This document shows, piece by piece, positions 1 to 12,159 of a stretch of DNA of 64,000 nt. The translations under genes and the position numbers were made by a program. The notes below the pieces were generated by a model, which was not told where the DNA came from, ran no database searches, and saw nothing but the letters and a program-made list of their open reading frames with translations. How positions within the stretch are numbered: the first letter of the stretch is position 1; each line of letters begins with the position of its first letter. Origin of the DNA: Margaritispora aquatica (taxonomy: Eukaryota; Ascomycota; Leotiomycetes; Helotiales; Discinellaceae); the NCBI GenBank assembly GCA_007644065.1, contig VJWN01000008.1:126411-190410 (forward strand), read 5' to 3'.

Positions 1-839
1 CCACCTCTTCAATCTCACACCTCACCAACCTATGCAGAAAAAGAACCCTACTAATCTATAATACAAGAAACTCAACTCAACCCAACCCAACCACTGGCAA
101 CACAACACAAAGCAACTCAAACCAGTCCAAGCCAGTCCAAACCAGTCCAGTCCAGTCCAGTCCAGCCCAGTCTGGTGCAGCGCAATCCGATCCGATTCCC
201 ACAACGAAATCCAAACCAAAGCATCGAAAATGCCCAGCAGAAAAAAAAGCCACACATCGTGCAAAGAACAGCAAGAACAAGAACACCACCAAGAACAAAG
301 CACCAAAAAAATGCAACAGAGAGGAAAACGAAAAGAAATTACAACCATGACTACAACAACCACAACCACCAAAAGAAAAACAAAGACAAAAACAAGACAA
401 AACAAACAGCTCGCTAAAATCCCATGCTGATTTGCTCGCACGCACGCTCGCAATGTACTATGCACATCTATGTAGTTAAGTATGTATGTATGCCTCGCAA
501 AAAACTCAATGCATCCTCAACCGCTGATTCGAATTGAAGTGAAGTACTAGACATTACTACTGACAGGAGGCCCCTCTACTCACTCTGCTTTATCGTCCCC
601 AAAGCGTGAGGTTGAGTTGCTCTAATATTCACAATGCAACCCGTTTACACCACCTGTGATCGACTCCCTTTCCTTCGACTTCACTGTCTCGGACCCACCA
701 GCACCCACAGCCATCCACCACCATCTCCATCCACCAACCTCATCTTGGAGCGTGTCGCTTGCCCTCATATATCACGGGATAGAAAATCTATCTACACTAC
801 ATCAATCGTACAAAGCGTATCGAGCTTGGTGCTCCATCC
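1..839. other. intergenic, low complexity
   Basis: I see no supportable gene. A CAGTC pentamer repeat runs at about 123-167, followed by an A/C-rich stretch to about 410. Open frames here are low-complexity read-through (runs of Cys/Val/Phe or Lys/Thr/Asn). The part next to 840 is probably the 3' UTR of the formin. Confidence 0.5.
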
Positions 840-3800
840 TCAATCGTCTTCCAGGTTAATCGGCTTGGCCTTGCTACCCGTTGGACTGGGCGGGCTTATC
901 ACTACATCGACTGGACTCATGGGACCTCCCTCACCTTGCCCAAGCGTAGGAGTGTCTGTTTCTTCCGCGAGCACACTCTCACCGACCGGGCCTTCGCCTT
1001 CAGCAGGCGCCTCAGAGATACTGCTAGCCTTCTCCCTTCTCCGACGTCTCGCCTTCCGCTCTTCCTCTGCATTATCTCTCCGTCTTGCCCTACGCATGCT
1101 GTCTCTTCGCTCTGCAGCATCGGCATCGTCAGCGCCGTCTGTGCCTCTCATACCTTGTAGAAGAAGAGCGGCACGCTCTGCAATATCATCCTCGGAGGTT
1201 TCTTTGATAGGGTTGGTCATTTCAGGACTCATGAGTCCTTCTGAGCTCATCACGGATTCAGGACTCATGAGAGCGACCTCTACTTCAGGGATCTCGTCTG
1301 CATCAGGAATTTGTTGTCCAGATGCAACACGAACTTGGTGCTTATTCTGCAATCGTGCTCTCCTCCTACGGTCTCGCTGGTCTCGTGCTTGCGGTGCAGC
1401 AGCTCGTAATTTCTCCAATAAGGAATCCATAGCTCCGGTTGATACAGGTGAAGGTGGCGCACTTCCATCCGCAGCAGCACCAACTTTAAGCTGAGCGTGC
1501 TTGCGCTTCATCGAAGCCTCATTACGCTTATGCACAATCTCGAGAGCAACATTCTTATCCTTCGACTTCTTCCACTCGGTGACGAAGTTGGCCAGTTTGA
1601 CAAAGAAGTCACGACGAGCATTTTCATCACTTGGATCTTCTCCAAAGAATCCCATGATTGCCTCGAAGGAACGGCTCATATCTTCCAGATATAGTTGCAT
1701 CTGCTCAGCCTTCCTTCTGGCATCCTTCATTGACCTCAAGACTATTTGACTGACACGATCTTGAGGATGGAATTTCTTGGGATCGCTCAAGTTTCCGGTA
1801 TCAAGCGACATTTGAACGTTCTTGATATTATCAATGTAACGTTTCGCATCCTGTTGAAGTTGTTCCACATTGAGCTTTTGCACCGTAATGACGCCAGCAA
1901 GATCCTCAGTGAATCCTTCCCACTCTGGATATTGTGTGCGGACAATGCGTTCAACAACATCGGCAAAGGTGGACTCATTCTTGTCATCCTTAACCATGCC
2001 AAGACGAGCGAGGGAGCTGAGCTTGAATCCAGTAGCTTGCTTGTTGGAGTCATTCATGTAATTACCGATCATGAGAATCAAACCAAGAATGTTCATCAAC
2101 GACACCGAGTCTCTTAAACTGTCAGAGGCGGCGACGATTTGTTTCAGCTTTAGGGAAATCTCGTCGTATTCGGCCTCAAAAGTTCGTGTCAATGCGAGAG
2201 CACGCATTCTCGACTTCCAGTAGTGATGAAGCTCAAAGGCAGTTGAGAGATAAATTTGATCCTCTCGGGTAAGCTCAGCCGGATCCATCTCTCGGTTATC
2301 CTTATTGGCGTCTGGTCCCGTCCAATCTTTGGAGTATGGAGCCATCAGCTTAGCGGTGTTCTCTGGAATGTTGCACATGTCTTCTTTCTGTAGGAAATCC
2401 ATCACTACCGGGTTATCCAGGACCTCGGTGTCACAATGAATAACCATCTGAACGATACGGTCCACAGGATAGGAAGAAAACTTTGCCAGGGAGATTTCTA
2501 AGCTTGTTAGTCATGGAATGCTACCAAGGAATTATAGCACTTACGGAATGTCCTCATCAGATCGCTGGAAATAATCTGCTTCTTGTCGGATTTCTTAGCA
2601 CCGGACTTTCCAAGCGATCTGATTTCTTTGGCCGAGAAAAGCTTTTCAACTTCGTCAAGAACACCCTTCCGAGACAGTTCTGCGTACTTCTTCTCTCTGT
2701 CATCCGGAGTAGGTGCATTGGCGGCCCAATGAGTGGTCAATGTCGTGTCGACCTTCTCCCAATGAAGAGCCTTCAGCTTCTTCTTTGGTCGAGTGATAGA
2801 CATTCCAAGGCCAGGTGCCACACTGTAGGCTGGTTGACCCAAGAAGTTGCCATTCATCTTTCCAGGCATTGGTGGGGGAGGTGGAGGAGGACCCATCATC
2901 CCCGGCATTCCAGGAGGAGGAGGTGGTGGTGGAGGACCGCCGGCAAACATCCCTGGGGGTGGTGGAGGGGGTGGAGGGGGTGGAGGCCCACCGGCAAACA
3001 TTCCTGGTGGGGGAGGGGGAGGAGGGGGCGGAGGTGGTCCATTGAACATTCCCGGCGGCGGAGGCGGCGGCGGAGGTGGTGGAGGGGGTGGAGGTCCATT
3101 GAATCCATCAGACTTGACAGCTTCTTCATCAATCGGTGTCCTAGGGGAATTTGAATCAAGACTTGGGTGAGAAGGACCAGTGGTAACTCCATCTCCATCT
3201 TCATCATCACTAGCGTCATACCGCTTGACCTTGGCATTCATCTCCTGAAGATATCCAGGTGCTTGTTTGGGACGTCTCAATTCAACAATACGAGGTTTCT
3301 CGAACACAAGTCCATCTTCGTCATCCTCGAGAAGGATTTCTTGAGAATGAACGGGTTTTCTTGGAATCCGAGTTTGGCGCGACACACTTCCAAGCATGCT
3401 GTTAGTGTAATCTCGAGGTGGCGTAGAGCCGCCAACACCCCGTTCACCATCTCCATCCATTTCTTCACGAAGTGCTCGCAAACGATCTGAAGGACCAGCC
3501 GCATCACCCCAAACACGACCTTCAAGCTTGTATTGTGTCTTTTGACGCTCAATTTGCATCTCAAGCCTGTCCATGAGCTTCTCCCGATCAAGAATACCCT
3601 TCATATGAGATGGATCAGTCTCGCCTAGAGCTGGGTTTACTCCCTTGGCAGCATTCGAAGCAGCTATGTCTTGAGCATCACGAAGCATGAGATACAACTC
3701 CCTAGTTTCCAACTCATTCCTCTGAGCCTCCTTTGCACGAATAGTCTGAAGACTTTCCACCTCACTCTTCAAAGTGTCAGCTTGCCTACGTTGGATTTCA

Positions 3801-6169
3801 ATGATTTGTGCTTGCTCCTCAATTTGTTTTTGAAGCTTAGCAACAAGTCCATCAGCACCCATTTCGACTTGAGACCTCATCTCATCTCTTTCGGCCATTG
3901 CCGAGTCGGCAATTTGGCGAGCTTCGAGCGCCTCATCGAGAGCTTGTCGAGCCTCCGAGTCTGTGTGAAGTTTATCTAGGAGACTCTGTACGGTGAAGTT
4001 CAAGCTCTGTTTGAGGTCCATATCTGGTAACCTTCTATCCATGGCGACATAGCTGAGCATAGAATCCACCAGTTGGAACATACGAAGTCTCTCTTCCCCA
4101 TCATTCTCCCGCATGAGCAAAAGATGCTGAAGAGCAGACACAAAATAGTCCTGTGTTCTCGTACCCTGCACTCTTTGCATAATAGCATCGACAATCTGGA
4201 CTGGATCATTGAGATCTTTAACCTCTCCTTCTACATTGTCTTTAATACTGCTATTCTCTCGCTCCAGCAGATCCTCGTAATCGATAGCTTCATTAGTCCG
4301 GAACCGCTCGATTTGCTTGTCGATCACATCGTACTGGAAACCTTCCATCTTGGTGAGGATCCGCTTCATGCCACATGCTGTGAACTGAGCCCGAATGTGA
4401 ACACGGAGTTGCAAGTCTCTTTCTGGAGCATCTACGATCATGTTGATCAGGAACAACGTTGCAACTGCATACTCCATGAGGAGGTTCTCCATGCCGATAC
4501 CACCACTTCGAACTTCCTCACTAGCACCTACAAGACTGCCCATCTTGCCTCGCCCATCAACAGTAACTTCCACCACACGCATCCATGCGTCAAAGCGTCC
4601 ATTTTCGCCATGTTGACTTTTGACGGCATCCATAGCCTGGATGACTTTGAAGTGGCCCTGGCCATCGGCCCAATGACACAAAAATGTCAATACCTCACTG
4701 ACCAGTTTCCTCGTAGTCAACCTAGGCGAGATCAAGGAGGTTGCCAATGCTATAATGACTTGCTGGTGGGCTAAAGCGTCATCCGCACCAAATTTGTTGT
4801 TCATAAGCGCCTTTAGACATTTGACGATATCGTACTCTCGATCCAAGTCCTTATCGCTGGTCGAGCCATCAGCTGGAGCAGGGCCTTGGGCTTGTCTTCG
4901 GTTGATTTTTCCAAGAACATTGGTTAGAGCAACTTGACCCTGACATTCCACGAAGGTTTTGACCCATCCTATAGGCTGTGTACGTAAACTGACTGCCAAA
5001 CTTTGAAGTTGTTTTGCTGAAATAGTATTTTCCATAACCTTTTTCACAAACCATTCCGGAGTACCTTCCTCCTCGGCATTTGCGAGCATCTCCATTTCTC
5101 GACCGTACTGTCCGGTCGGTCTGGTTGTGCGTCGTTTATGCTCCCCTTGGATTTCTGTCAAGCGATCCTGGTGAACTAATGTCCATTTCTTCGCAGCTGG
5201 GTATGCCAACATTTGCCTTCTCGCTTGTTCTGGGAGGTTGTGCCACCCTCGCTTTTGCATCAACTCCATAAATGCATCCTCGATTTCTTGGTCGCTGTTC
5301 GGCTTTTGAATATAGTTATTATCGGGTCCGGGGGACCCATTGCTACTAAATGACATTGATTGGTGGCCGGGAAACTTCGTAAGACGATGCGACTCTCGAT
5401 GTGACTCTCGACTCGAAGCATTTGAAGGCGACAGTGAAGGGGCGTATGTGCTCCCAGAATGCGAGTGGGGCATGGCAGTTTTGGATGAGCTACCAGACGA
5501 GAACACACTGGATCTCTCTGTGCTCGAATCATTGCTGAATTGATCATAGGAACTCCGTCCATTCGAAGAGGATTGTGCAGTAGAATAAGAGTCGTATCTG
5601 GGATTGTGCCCATTCGTGGTACTCGCAACACTCGCTCTGCCAGGTCCCCATTGTTGTAATTGAGTGGAACGATTTCCTGTGGAAGCCATGGTAATACCTG
5701 CGGCTTGAGCGTTGGGAGGAGGCCTTGGGCCGGTTGGGTGAGAACTGCCATTTGAGAGGGTCGAGGGGTCAAATGATGGGTATTGGTGAAAATCTCCTGT
5801 ACCTTTATTCAGATGATGTGGTTGAGGATCTCTTCGAGCTGGCATCTGATCACTGCGAGGTAGATAATCCACCGGTATTGGGGACCTATTGTCTGCGCCC
5901 AGACTATCGTACGGTATGGATGTAATAACTCCTGCCATCATGTTCAGACCGGATGGGTCCGCACCAGGCGAATTCGGTCGGTCTATTGATGCGATTGAAG
6001 ATTCCCTGGCATGGCGAGATGATCGTGAATTGGAGGTACTGGTTTTCTCAAGATCTCCTCCCAAAGACCTTCCTTCATCGCTCGTAGTTCTCCTATCCTT
6101 CTTGCTACTCCGGGAGAAGAAGGACTTCCCCCCAGAGGATTGCCGCGACTTTGAATCCGAGCCCGACAT
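840..6169 (-). CDS. sepA: formin (SepA/Bni1 type)
   Basis: Diaphanous-related formin, the actin nucleator for polarised growth and septation under Rho-GTPase control at hyphal tips and septa. Two exons, 6169-2545 and 2497-840, total 5283 nt (1760 aa). The intron is 2498-2544 (47 bp; GTAAGT donor, CTAAC branch, TAG acceptor). Splicing restores the FH2 reading MRTFQISLAKFSSYPVD, while the unspliced frame stops. In order I see: a Ser-rich disordered N-terminus (about 1-280); the GTPase-binding/FH3 region (about 285-730), opening with IEDAFMELMQKRGW; a coiled coil (about 770-900); an FH1 region of Pro runs separated by GMF motifs (about 1035-1125); FH2 (about 1140-1560) with LKALHWEKV; and a C-terminal basic, autoregulatory-like tail. 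Length fits the fungal family. The start is the first ATG of the open frame. The FH2 and FH1 evidence is direct; the sepA name follows from fungi having one such conserved formin. Confidence 0.95.
2850..3110 (-). repeat. polyproline-coding tandem tract (FH1)
   Basis: Imperfect GGN-rich tract on the plus strand, coding on the minus strand for four long Pro runs (about 15, 11, 11 and 8 residues), each followed by GMF or GMP, then shorter runs. FH1 Pro tracts deliver profilin-actin to FH2 and are known to vary in length. The repetitive DNA makes it prone to copy-number change and assembly error. Confidence 0.85.
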
Positions 6170-7593
6170 TTTTGAAACGAACCCGTAATCGCGTTTCGCT
6201 CACCAATATGAACAAGTACTTGGACTCGATCTCTGCAGACCTTGAACTCCTTCTAAGTTGTGTTTGTGTGATGCGCCACCGTCCGCGCAGCACAATATTG
6301 TCTACTCCGTTGTCTCAGAAGCGCTCGCAGTGCATCCTGCCTCATCTGCGGCACGGATTTCGAACTTCTTTCTTTCTTTCGAGTATACCTCTGGCAGATG
6401 TTGAAAATGAGCGGCGGATGGTGAAAAAGAATGGCGGATCTCAAGGAAGGTGTGGGTGCAGAGAGTATTGGATCTGCATTAAAACGGTGGTAAGTATGAG
6501 GGAAGTCTGTAACGTTGATGCTGTTGAAGTGTGCTGGAGGTAAAGGTACCTGAAGAGGGATTGTTGTGCTGAATTCCCGATATTTAGCCGCCGTCCTAAG
6601 CAACAGTCGAGGTATCCTGATGACATTCACAAATTCAAACCAAAATCAAATCCGGATACAAGAAACAATTTACATTATTCACACCACATTCATCCAGTGT
6701 ACAGTCCAGGTCCGAGACCTTCTCCAAATACAAGAAAGTTTCCTTCCCCTTTTCTGGTGATCGAACGGGCTGCAGCATAGACTGGGGTTGGTAGGGCTGC
6801 GATTCGTTCCAGTCAACGGCTGAAACAACTTCCTCTGTGCTTTTGACACCCCAAACACTTCTCTGCTGTGCGGCCAAGGTTTACAGAAACAATCAATACC
6901 GACGTCGACAGGGAACAATTGCGAAAATGACTGTTTGACGAATTACACGGGACATTCAACGATCGGCGACAGCGAACAGCGAAGGGAGAGGCAAAGGGAG
7001 AGGCAAAGGGAGCAGGAGTAAAAGGAGAGACAGAGACACCGAGGGAGGAGCAGGTGTGTAGACAAATGTGAACTTGGGACAAATATTATCGATCTTCTCT
7101 TTGCACTGGACCCTTGAGCAAGCCCTCAACAGACACACTAGAACGATCCTTGGAGCCAAGAAGAGCGTTTGGAAGCATTTGTAGCTTCTACTGGCTGCAA
7201 CCGGCGCGACACAGCCAAACTAACACCAAAAGGAGCAAAGCAAAGCCTGACAAACCACAGGTACAGGCTCATTCCGACTACCTATCCGCCAGTAGACAAT
7301 CTCAATCCACAGCGACCGCCATTTCATCCAGCCAGACTCAAGTGACATTGCCACTTAGAGTATTGTCAAAAGAAAGCGACATCATCTCCGCCATACAAGC
7401 TGATTAGATTTGAGGTGGATCATTCGGGATTGATCGCATTCACTCCAGTGCATCGCACAACAAAGGGTGGTTGGCTGTAGAACGCGTGGAGTCGCCGCCT
7501 TGTTCGCAGATGTACAAGTCGAAAAGAGGGAACGAAGATACTTACATCCCCCATCCTGCGCCAGACGCCGTAATTAAAGACGACCAAGCCAAT
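6170..7593. other. divergent intergenic region
   Basis: Shared upstream region of the formin (-) and the small membrane protein (+). I found no ORF with family features. It has polypurine tracts, including a GGGAGAGGCAAA-type near-repeat at 6981-7020. The open frame at 7114-7407 is Ser/Thr/Gln-rich and looks like 5' leader sequence. Confidence 0.5.
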
Positions 7594-8100
7594 ATGGGTG
7601 GCTTTCTTTCTGTTCTCAAGGTAAGAGGATCTGCGAGAAGTTGTATGCACCTTTCTGACCTTCACCAGACATTAATAGTCCCTGCTTTGATATCCCTTAT
7701 TCTTTACCTCATCATTTCCTTTGCAATTGTGCCAGTATGGAAGCGATACCGTGGACGATACAGCAGTTATCTGCCTTTGGACACCATTTCTACAAGCACA
7801 ACATCGTTCCGACAAAGGTTTCAGGACACAGTGGTTCGGTGGTTTCAGCCTTCGGCATGGAGAGCAGATGGAGAACGGTACACAGCCAGTGCTCAGGATG
7901 GAATGGGCAGTGATGACGAGGAAGGCGAAGAACTGTATGATGCAATCGATGACCGACGAAGGGAGGCTCTGTCACTGGATGCGCGACGCGGAAGAAATGA
8001 AGATGGCAGCCGGTTAAGTCGAGATCTAGAAGAAGGATTCAGGGACGACAGCGACGAAGAAGACGATACAGTAAATTCTGGAAGGGTTGCTTCACGATGA
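7594..8100 (+). CDS. small single-pass membrane protein, unknown function
   Basis: Exons 7594-7620 and 7669-8100 give 152 aa. The intron 7621-7668 (48 bp, GTAAGA...CAG) is a multiple of three, so retention would keep the frame, but splicing joins MGGFLSVLK directly to a hydrophobic helix. Residues about 10-30 (TLIVPALISLILYLIISFAI) form one strong transmembrane segment. It is followed by a basic WKRYRGRY stretch (probable cytosolic side) and a long acidic, charged tail with SDDEEGEE and DDSDEEDD. I chose the ATG at 7594 because it starts the protein just before the membrane helix; an upstream in-frame ATG-like start at 7471 would add a sequence with leader character. The pattern resembles ascomycete proteins of unknown function, but I cannot name a family. 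The gene converges on the RING-like gene, with 275 bp between the stops. Confidence 0.7.
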   Translation: MGGFLSVLKVRGSARSCMHLSDLHQTLIVPALISLILYLIISFAIVPVWKRYRGRYSSYLPLDTISTSTTSFRQRFQDTVVRWFQPSAWRADGERYTASAQDGMGSDDEEGEELYDAIDDRRREALSLDARRGRNEDGSRLSRDLEEGFRDDSDEEDDTVNSGRVASR

Positions 8101-8375
8101 ATTAGAATGTTGCAATAATGTTTATTTGTTAATGACCAATTCATGGGGTATCTTGAAGATGCATGCCGACCTATCTACTTCCATCAACCGTGGAAATCAA
8201 AACGCCATGCCAATTTCCAAACGCCTGATCTGATGTGCCCAACATCGCTAAATACTCCGTCCCTGGAGACAGTATCCGTGATATTGCGGTGCATAATATC
8301 CAAACGCCATCCATCGCATCTGGAGGACGAAAGATCCCTTGATCTCCATCATAAATCCCAGCCTACAGGCCAATC

Positions 8376-9083
8376 TTACCAAGCGCGATTCTCCCTCATC
8401 ATCTCGGCACTCAACTTCTCCATCTCACCTCTCCAATATCCCTTGCTTTCCATAGCTCTTAGACCAAAATCCCTCACTCCGCCACCACCAAAGAAAGCTG
8501 GAGCTCCTAGACCCTTCAACCCTTCCAGAGCGCGTTCCTCAGCAGTCATTCGATCACGAATCATCCTAAGCTTCTCCCCCAACTCGCCTCCCTTGCCCTG
8601 ATATGCCTCCTCTACACAGCGACACACCCAACATTTTTCAGGCATCTCACTCTCGCTCACCACCTCGGGCATAGGTAATGAGAGGGGCAGGAGACCGGGG
8701 GAAGCCATCTTGACCACGATAGCGCGGACACCACACCCACAAGCTCGATAGCGCATCGTGCGTCTGCATGCCGGACAGTCTTTGTTGAAACTCGACACCT
8801 CGAGCCATCGGGATATACACATGTCGCCAAAGATGTGGCCGCAGGGAAGGATAGCTGGTACTTCGACCGTGTTGTCAATTCGAGGCTCTAAGTGTGGTTC
8901 GTTGCAGATTTGACAGGTGTGTAGGGGATCGTGCTCAAGGGCTCGCATCTCCTCCGTGATTTCCTCCTCCTCGGGGAGTGTGATTGCAGGTGGAGGGGGG
9001 TGGACCATTTGTTTCTGACGTGAGGCCTGGCTTGGACTTGGACTCCTGCGTAGGAGACGCTGCAGGAAGGTCGTGTATGCCAT
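8376..9083 (-). CDS. RING-like zinc-finger protein
   Basis: Single-exon, 235 aa. The zinc-binding pattern is C57-x2-C60, C81-x-H83, C89 and C103-x2-C106, within CQICNE, CGHIFGDMCISRWL and CPACRR. This matches a RING finger, which as a family recruits E2 enzymes for ubiquitin transfer. The position of the usual fifth zinc ligand (about residue 86) is Gly, so the finger is atypical. A second Cys pair (CWVCRC, about 155) follows. The N-terminus is Pro/Glu-rich and the C-terminus is charged and helical. There is no membrane segment. Ligase activity is an inference; the protein might be a structural RING-like domain. Confidence 0.8.
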   Translation of the reverse strand: MAYTTFLQRLLRRSPSPSQASRQKQMVHPPPPAITLPEEEEITEEMRALEHDPLHTCQICNEPHLEPRIDNTVEVPAILPCGHIFGDMCISRWLEVSSFNKDCPACRRTMRYRACGCGVRAIVVKMASPGLLPLSLPMPEVVSESEMPEKCWVCRCVEEAYQGKGGELGEKLRMIRDRMTAEERALEGLKGLGAPAFFGGGGVRDFGLRAMESKGYWRGEMEKLSAEMMRENRAW

Positions 9084-10489
9084 AGCAGCTTTCGTGCTTA
9101 CTCAGGAAGACTTTAGATAGATCAAGATTGAGATCATCCACAGCGAACAGGCAAGAGAGCATGTCGAGAAATGAGACACCAAAACAGCGACAGCGTGGTA
9201 GGTAGGTTTTATTGACAAGAAAATCAACATACCATACCTTATTTTCTTATCGCCCGTTCAGCTCACGCGCCATGTCAGTGGGATAAGATGCTCTTATCTT
9301 TTACCTACTAGTTCTAGGCCAACCTCATAGGTGTGGTCTCTCAGTTGGTCTGGTCAGGCAGGTCAGGCTGAAAAGAGAAGAGGCGAGTCAGGATGAGCTC
9401 TGGTAGTGACCGATACCGGGTCTCATGAAGCCAGAATAATATCTAACCCTCTCCATGTGGTTGAGTGATGACCTAGTATGGTGCTAAATCACAAACGGCA
9501 TATTCTCCTGCTCATATATATAAGACTTGCCACTTTTCCAACGTCTAAAGTATTTTATCTTCTCGAATATTTCATTCCTCTTCACTCTATCAAAAATCAA
9601 AGTCAAGCATTTCGTACAACATGGAGTGCAACAGAGGGGTGAAGCACATGCATGGAGGGGCAGAGGTAGCATGATGTCGACTGGGCTGGGCAGCACTGGG
9701 ATGGACCATGTGCCACATGCATGCCACCCAACCCAGACCAAGTTTAATGGGGATTCTAGAAGGCCTACTACCACCTATGTACCTATCTTGACAAAACAAA
9801 CTGGCACCGGAAGGTATCGGTCCTTGAGTTTGAGCGTCTCCGGTTCCGTGGTGATTTTACGGGTTTGTTGTTGGTGCCGTATGGAGGGCAATGATATGAT
9901 GTGATTTGATATGATAAGGGTTGGTGAAGACGGGACTAGACTGCTGTAGACATTCAGGCGCGAGATGCGCGCGTGCAGCACTACAGCTGTCCTGTCCTGT
10001 CCTGTTCTGTCCAGTATGTGTTGAAGATTGGAGGTGGTGGTGAACCGTTGTGGCTGCAGCTGCGTGAGGCAGCTGGTCCAATGAAGGTGGGATGAATGAT
10101 GGGTGGAAGAGAGGGCGGTCAGCTGATGTTTTCTGCTGCTACCAAGGTTGGATTGTGTCATGTGTTCTTGGAATACTGTCAAGTTCCAAGGTAATGCGGT
10201 AGCGAGAGCAATAGGGGATAGGAGAGATGAGTAAGCTTGTCGGAGAATGATATGTAAGTAGGTATTCAACAATACTCAGTCTTTATCTCGCTTGTTTAGG
10301 GGGCAATGTTATATGATAGTCATGTGATTACTCTCGAGACGAGAGACAGGAAGCACCTCAAGTGGGTGTTTGCATCTTACACAATATATACACTTGAGAA
10401 AAGTACTTCCCAGACTTTCCATTGATGTTGTACTATTATCTACATTCCCGTCTCTTTTACAACGATAAACCATCTCTTCCATTTCGGAA
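9084..10489. other. intergenic, no gene seen
   Basis: A 1.4 kb stretch with AT-rich segments (ATATATATAAG near 9515), a TAGGTAGG element near 9200 and a short CCTGT repeat near 9990-10012. Open frames overlap on both strands and have no recognisable composition or motif. Confidence 0.4.
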
Positions 10490-12159
10490 TCAACAATGAT
10501 CTCTCGGTTCCAAACCAACACTACTCGTCCAACGATCTCGATACGTCTTCAGAGCAAACGCGAAGAATCTATCTACATCTCCAGCATTCGACGCAATGCC
10601 AAAAGAGACCCGAATACAGCCCGCAGACGGTAATCCAAGACCGCCAATGATATTATCCAAAGAGGCATCCTTCTTGTGCCGCAATGTCATGATCTGCTTC
10701 TTCCCTAGACCCAACGCATATTCCGCAGCACCAGGGTTACAGAAACATCCCGTCCTCAGCGAAATTCCCGCTTTACTTGACTCTTTCCCCACGATCCTTT
10801 CATCGACCACCCTTCCTTTCATATCCAGAAAATTGAACGTTACGATCCCTCCTCGAGATTCCATGTTCATGGGACCATAGACCCTCACCATTGAGCTACC
10901 ATCACTATGCCTCATCGCTCCCAGCCGTTCAAGGAACCACCCGGTCAGGCATCTTACCCTCGTGGCAATAACGTCTAACCCAATCCCCTGAATCCAATCC
11001 AGTCCGAAAATCACATCCGGAATCGCCAGAAAGTTCGCCGTTCCATCCTCAAACGCACTCTCATCTCCCGTCATCGCATGCCACTTCCTCTGAACAGCCA
11101 CAAACCTGATCGTGCCGCCAGCAAACCAAGGCCTCTTCAATCTCGCAAGCGCAGATCGTTTCACTATCAAGCATCCCACGCCAGTCGGGTACCCGAACAC
11201 TTTGTACCAACTCACAACCATGAACTCAGGGCGCACGACAGACAGGTCAAGCGGAGCCGTAGGCACGTACGCCGCCGCATCAAGCAGGACGTCGTAACCC
11301 TCCTCCTGCGCCATCCCCACCCACGCCAGCGGATGCCGCACACCAGAGAAATTGCTCTGCGCCGGATACACGAAGAGGCCCCTTTTGCTATTTCGTCCCC
11401 CCAGTCCAGACAAGAACACTGTATCTCTGAATCCTCGCCTCCTGAGCGCAGCTTGCACAACCGGCGTGTCAGTCCGTAGCTCTGGCGCCACAGCAGGGAT
11501 ATACACGGTCCTCGCGCCCTTTCTACGCGCGAACTCTCTGAGCCCATTGATGGAATTGTGGTTATCAGCCGTGAGAATCAGCTTCTTTCGTCGTGAGAAC
11601 GGGTACGCTTCGCCGACTAGCCGTGCGGCGCTTGTTGCGTTTGGCGTGAAGATCACGGCGTATTCTTTCTCTGAGGCGTTGAAGTGTGAGAGCACTCGAG
11701 CTCGGGCTTCCTCGATCAGGAAAGTCGATTTGCTGGATGTGGGGTTCGTGCTATGTGGGTTGCCGTGTAGGTTGTTGGTTAGACGTGATGAGTGGGCGTA
11801 GTGTTGTGCGTGTGCGGCGAGACTAGCGCCTGTGTAGTCTAGATACCTGAATTTGCGGTTGGGTCAGTTATTGTGTGCTGTGTGATTTAGTAGCCATCAA
11901 TTCATGAAGGTCCTTCTCCTTGATGGACCTGGGATATGGAACGGATGATGAAGTAGACGTACACGTGTTTCTGCTCATCCAAATACGCATACTCTGTTCC
12001 TCTCAATGTGTCTAAGCGAGACGTAGACCCATACTCCGGATACAACTCAAGCAACGATTTTCCACTCTCACTCTCACTCTCAGTATCCTTTTTCTCTAAA
12101 CCGAGCTTCTCATCCACAGAAGAAAGGGGGAAATTCTCTAGCTCTGGTCCTAGAGCCAT
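10490..12159 (-). CDS. class V aminotransferase, molybdenum cofactor sulfurase-like (no MOSC)
   Basis: Exons 12159-11963 and 11846-10490 total 1554 nt (517 aa). The intron is 11847-11962 (116 bp; GTACGT donor, CAG acceptor), and the junction gives HVYLDYTGA, the expected start of the PLP fold. Visible motifs: the PLP-lysine region SWYKVFGYPTGVG; TADNHNSINGLREFA; and RTGCFCNPGAAEYALGL, the Cys-containing active loop typical of MoCo sulfurases, which mobilise sulfur from cysteine for xanthine dehydrogenase and aldehyde oxidase. Fungal HxB-type enzymes carry a C-terminal MOSC domain and are much longer. Here the chain stops shortly after the aminotransferase fold. It may be a stand-alone cysteine desulfurase-like paralogue. 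The fold and motif are certain; the substrate is inferred. Confidence 0.88.

Noticed and set aside
22..465. Cys/Val/Phe-rich open frames at the window start
   Set aside because: Read-through of CAGTC and A/C-rich low-complexity DNA; no domain or start context.
634..1494. Long plus-strand frame over the formin C-terminus
   Set aside because: It is the antisense shadow of the FH2 and tail coding exon.
7114..7407. 97-codon frame before the membrane protein gene
   Set aside because: Ser/Gln/Lys-rich without motif; fits a 5' leader.
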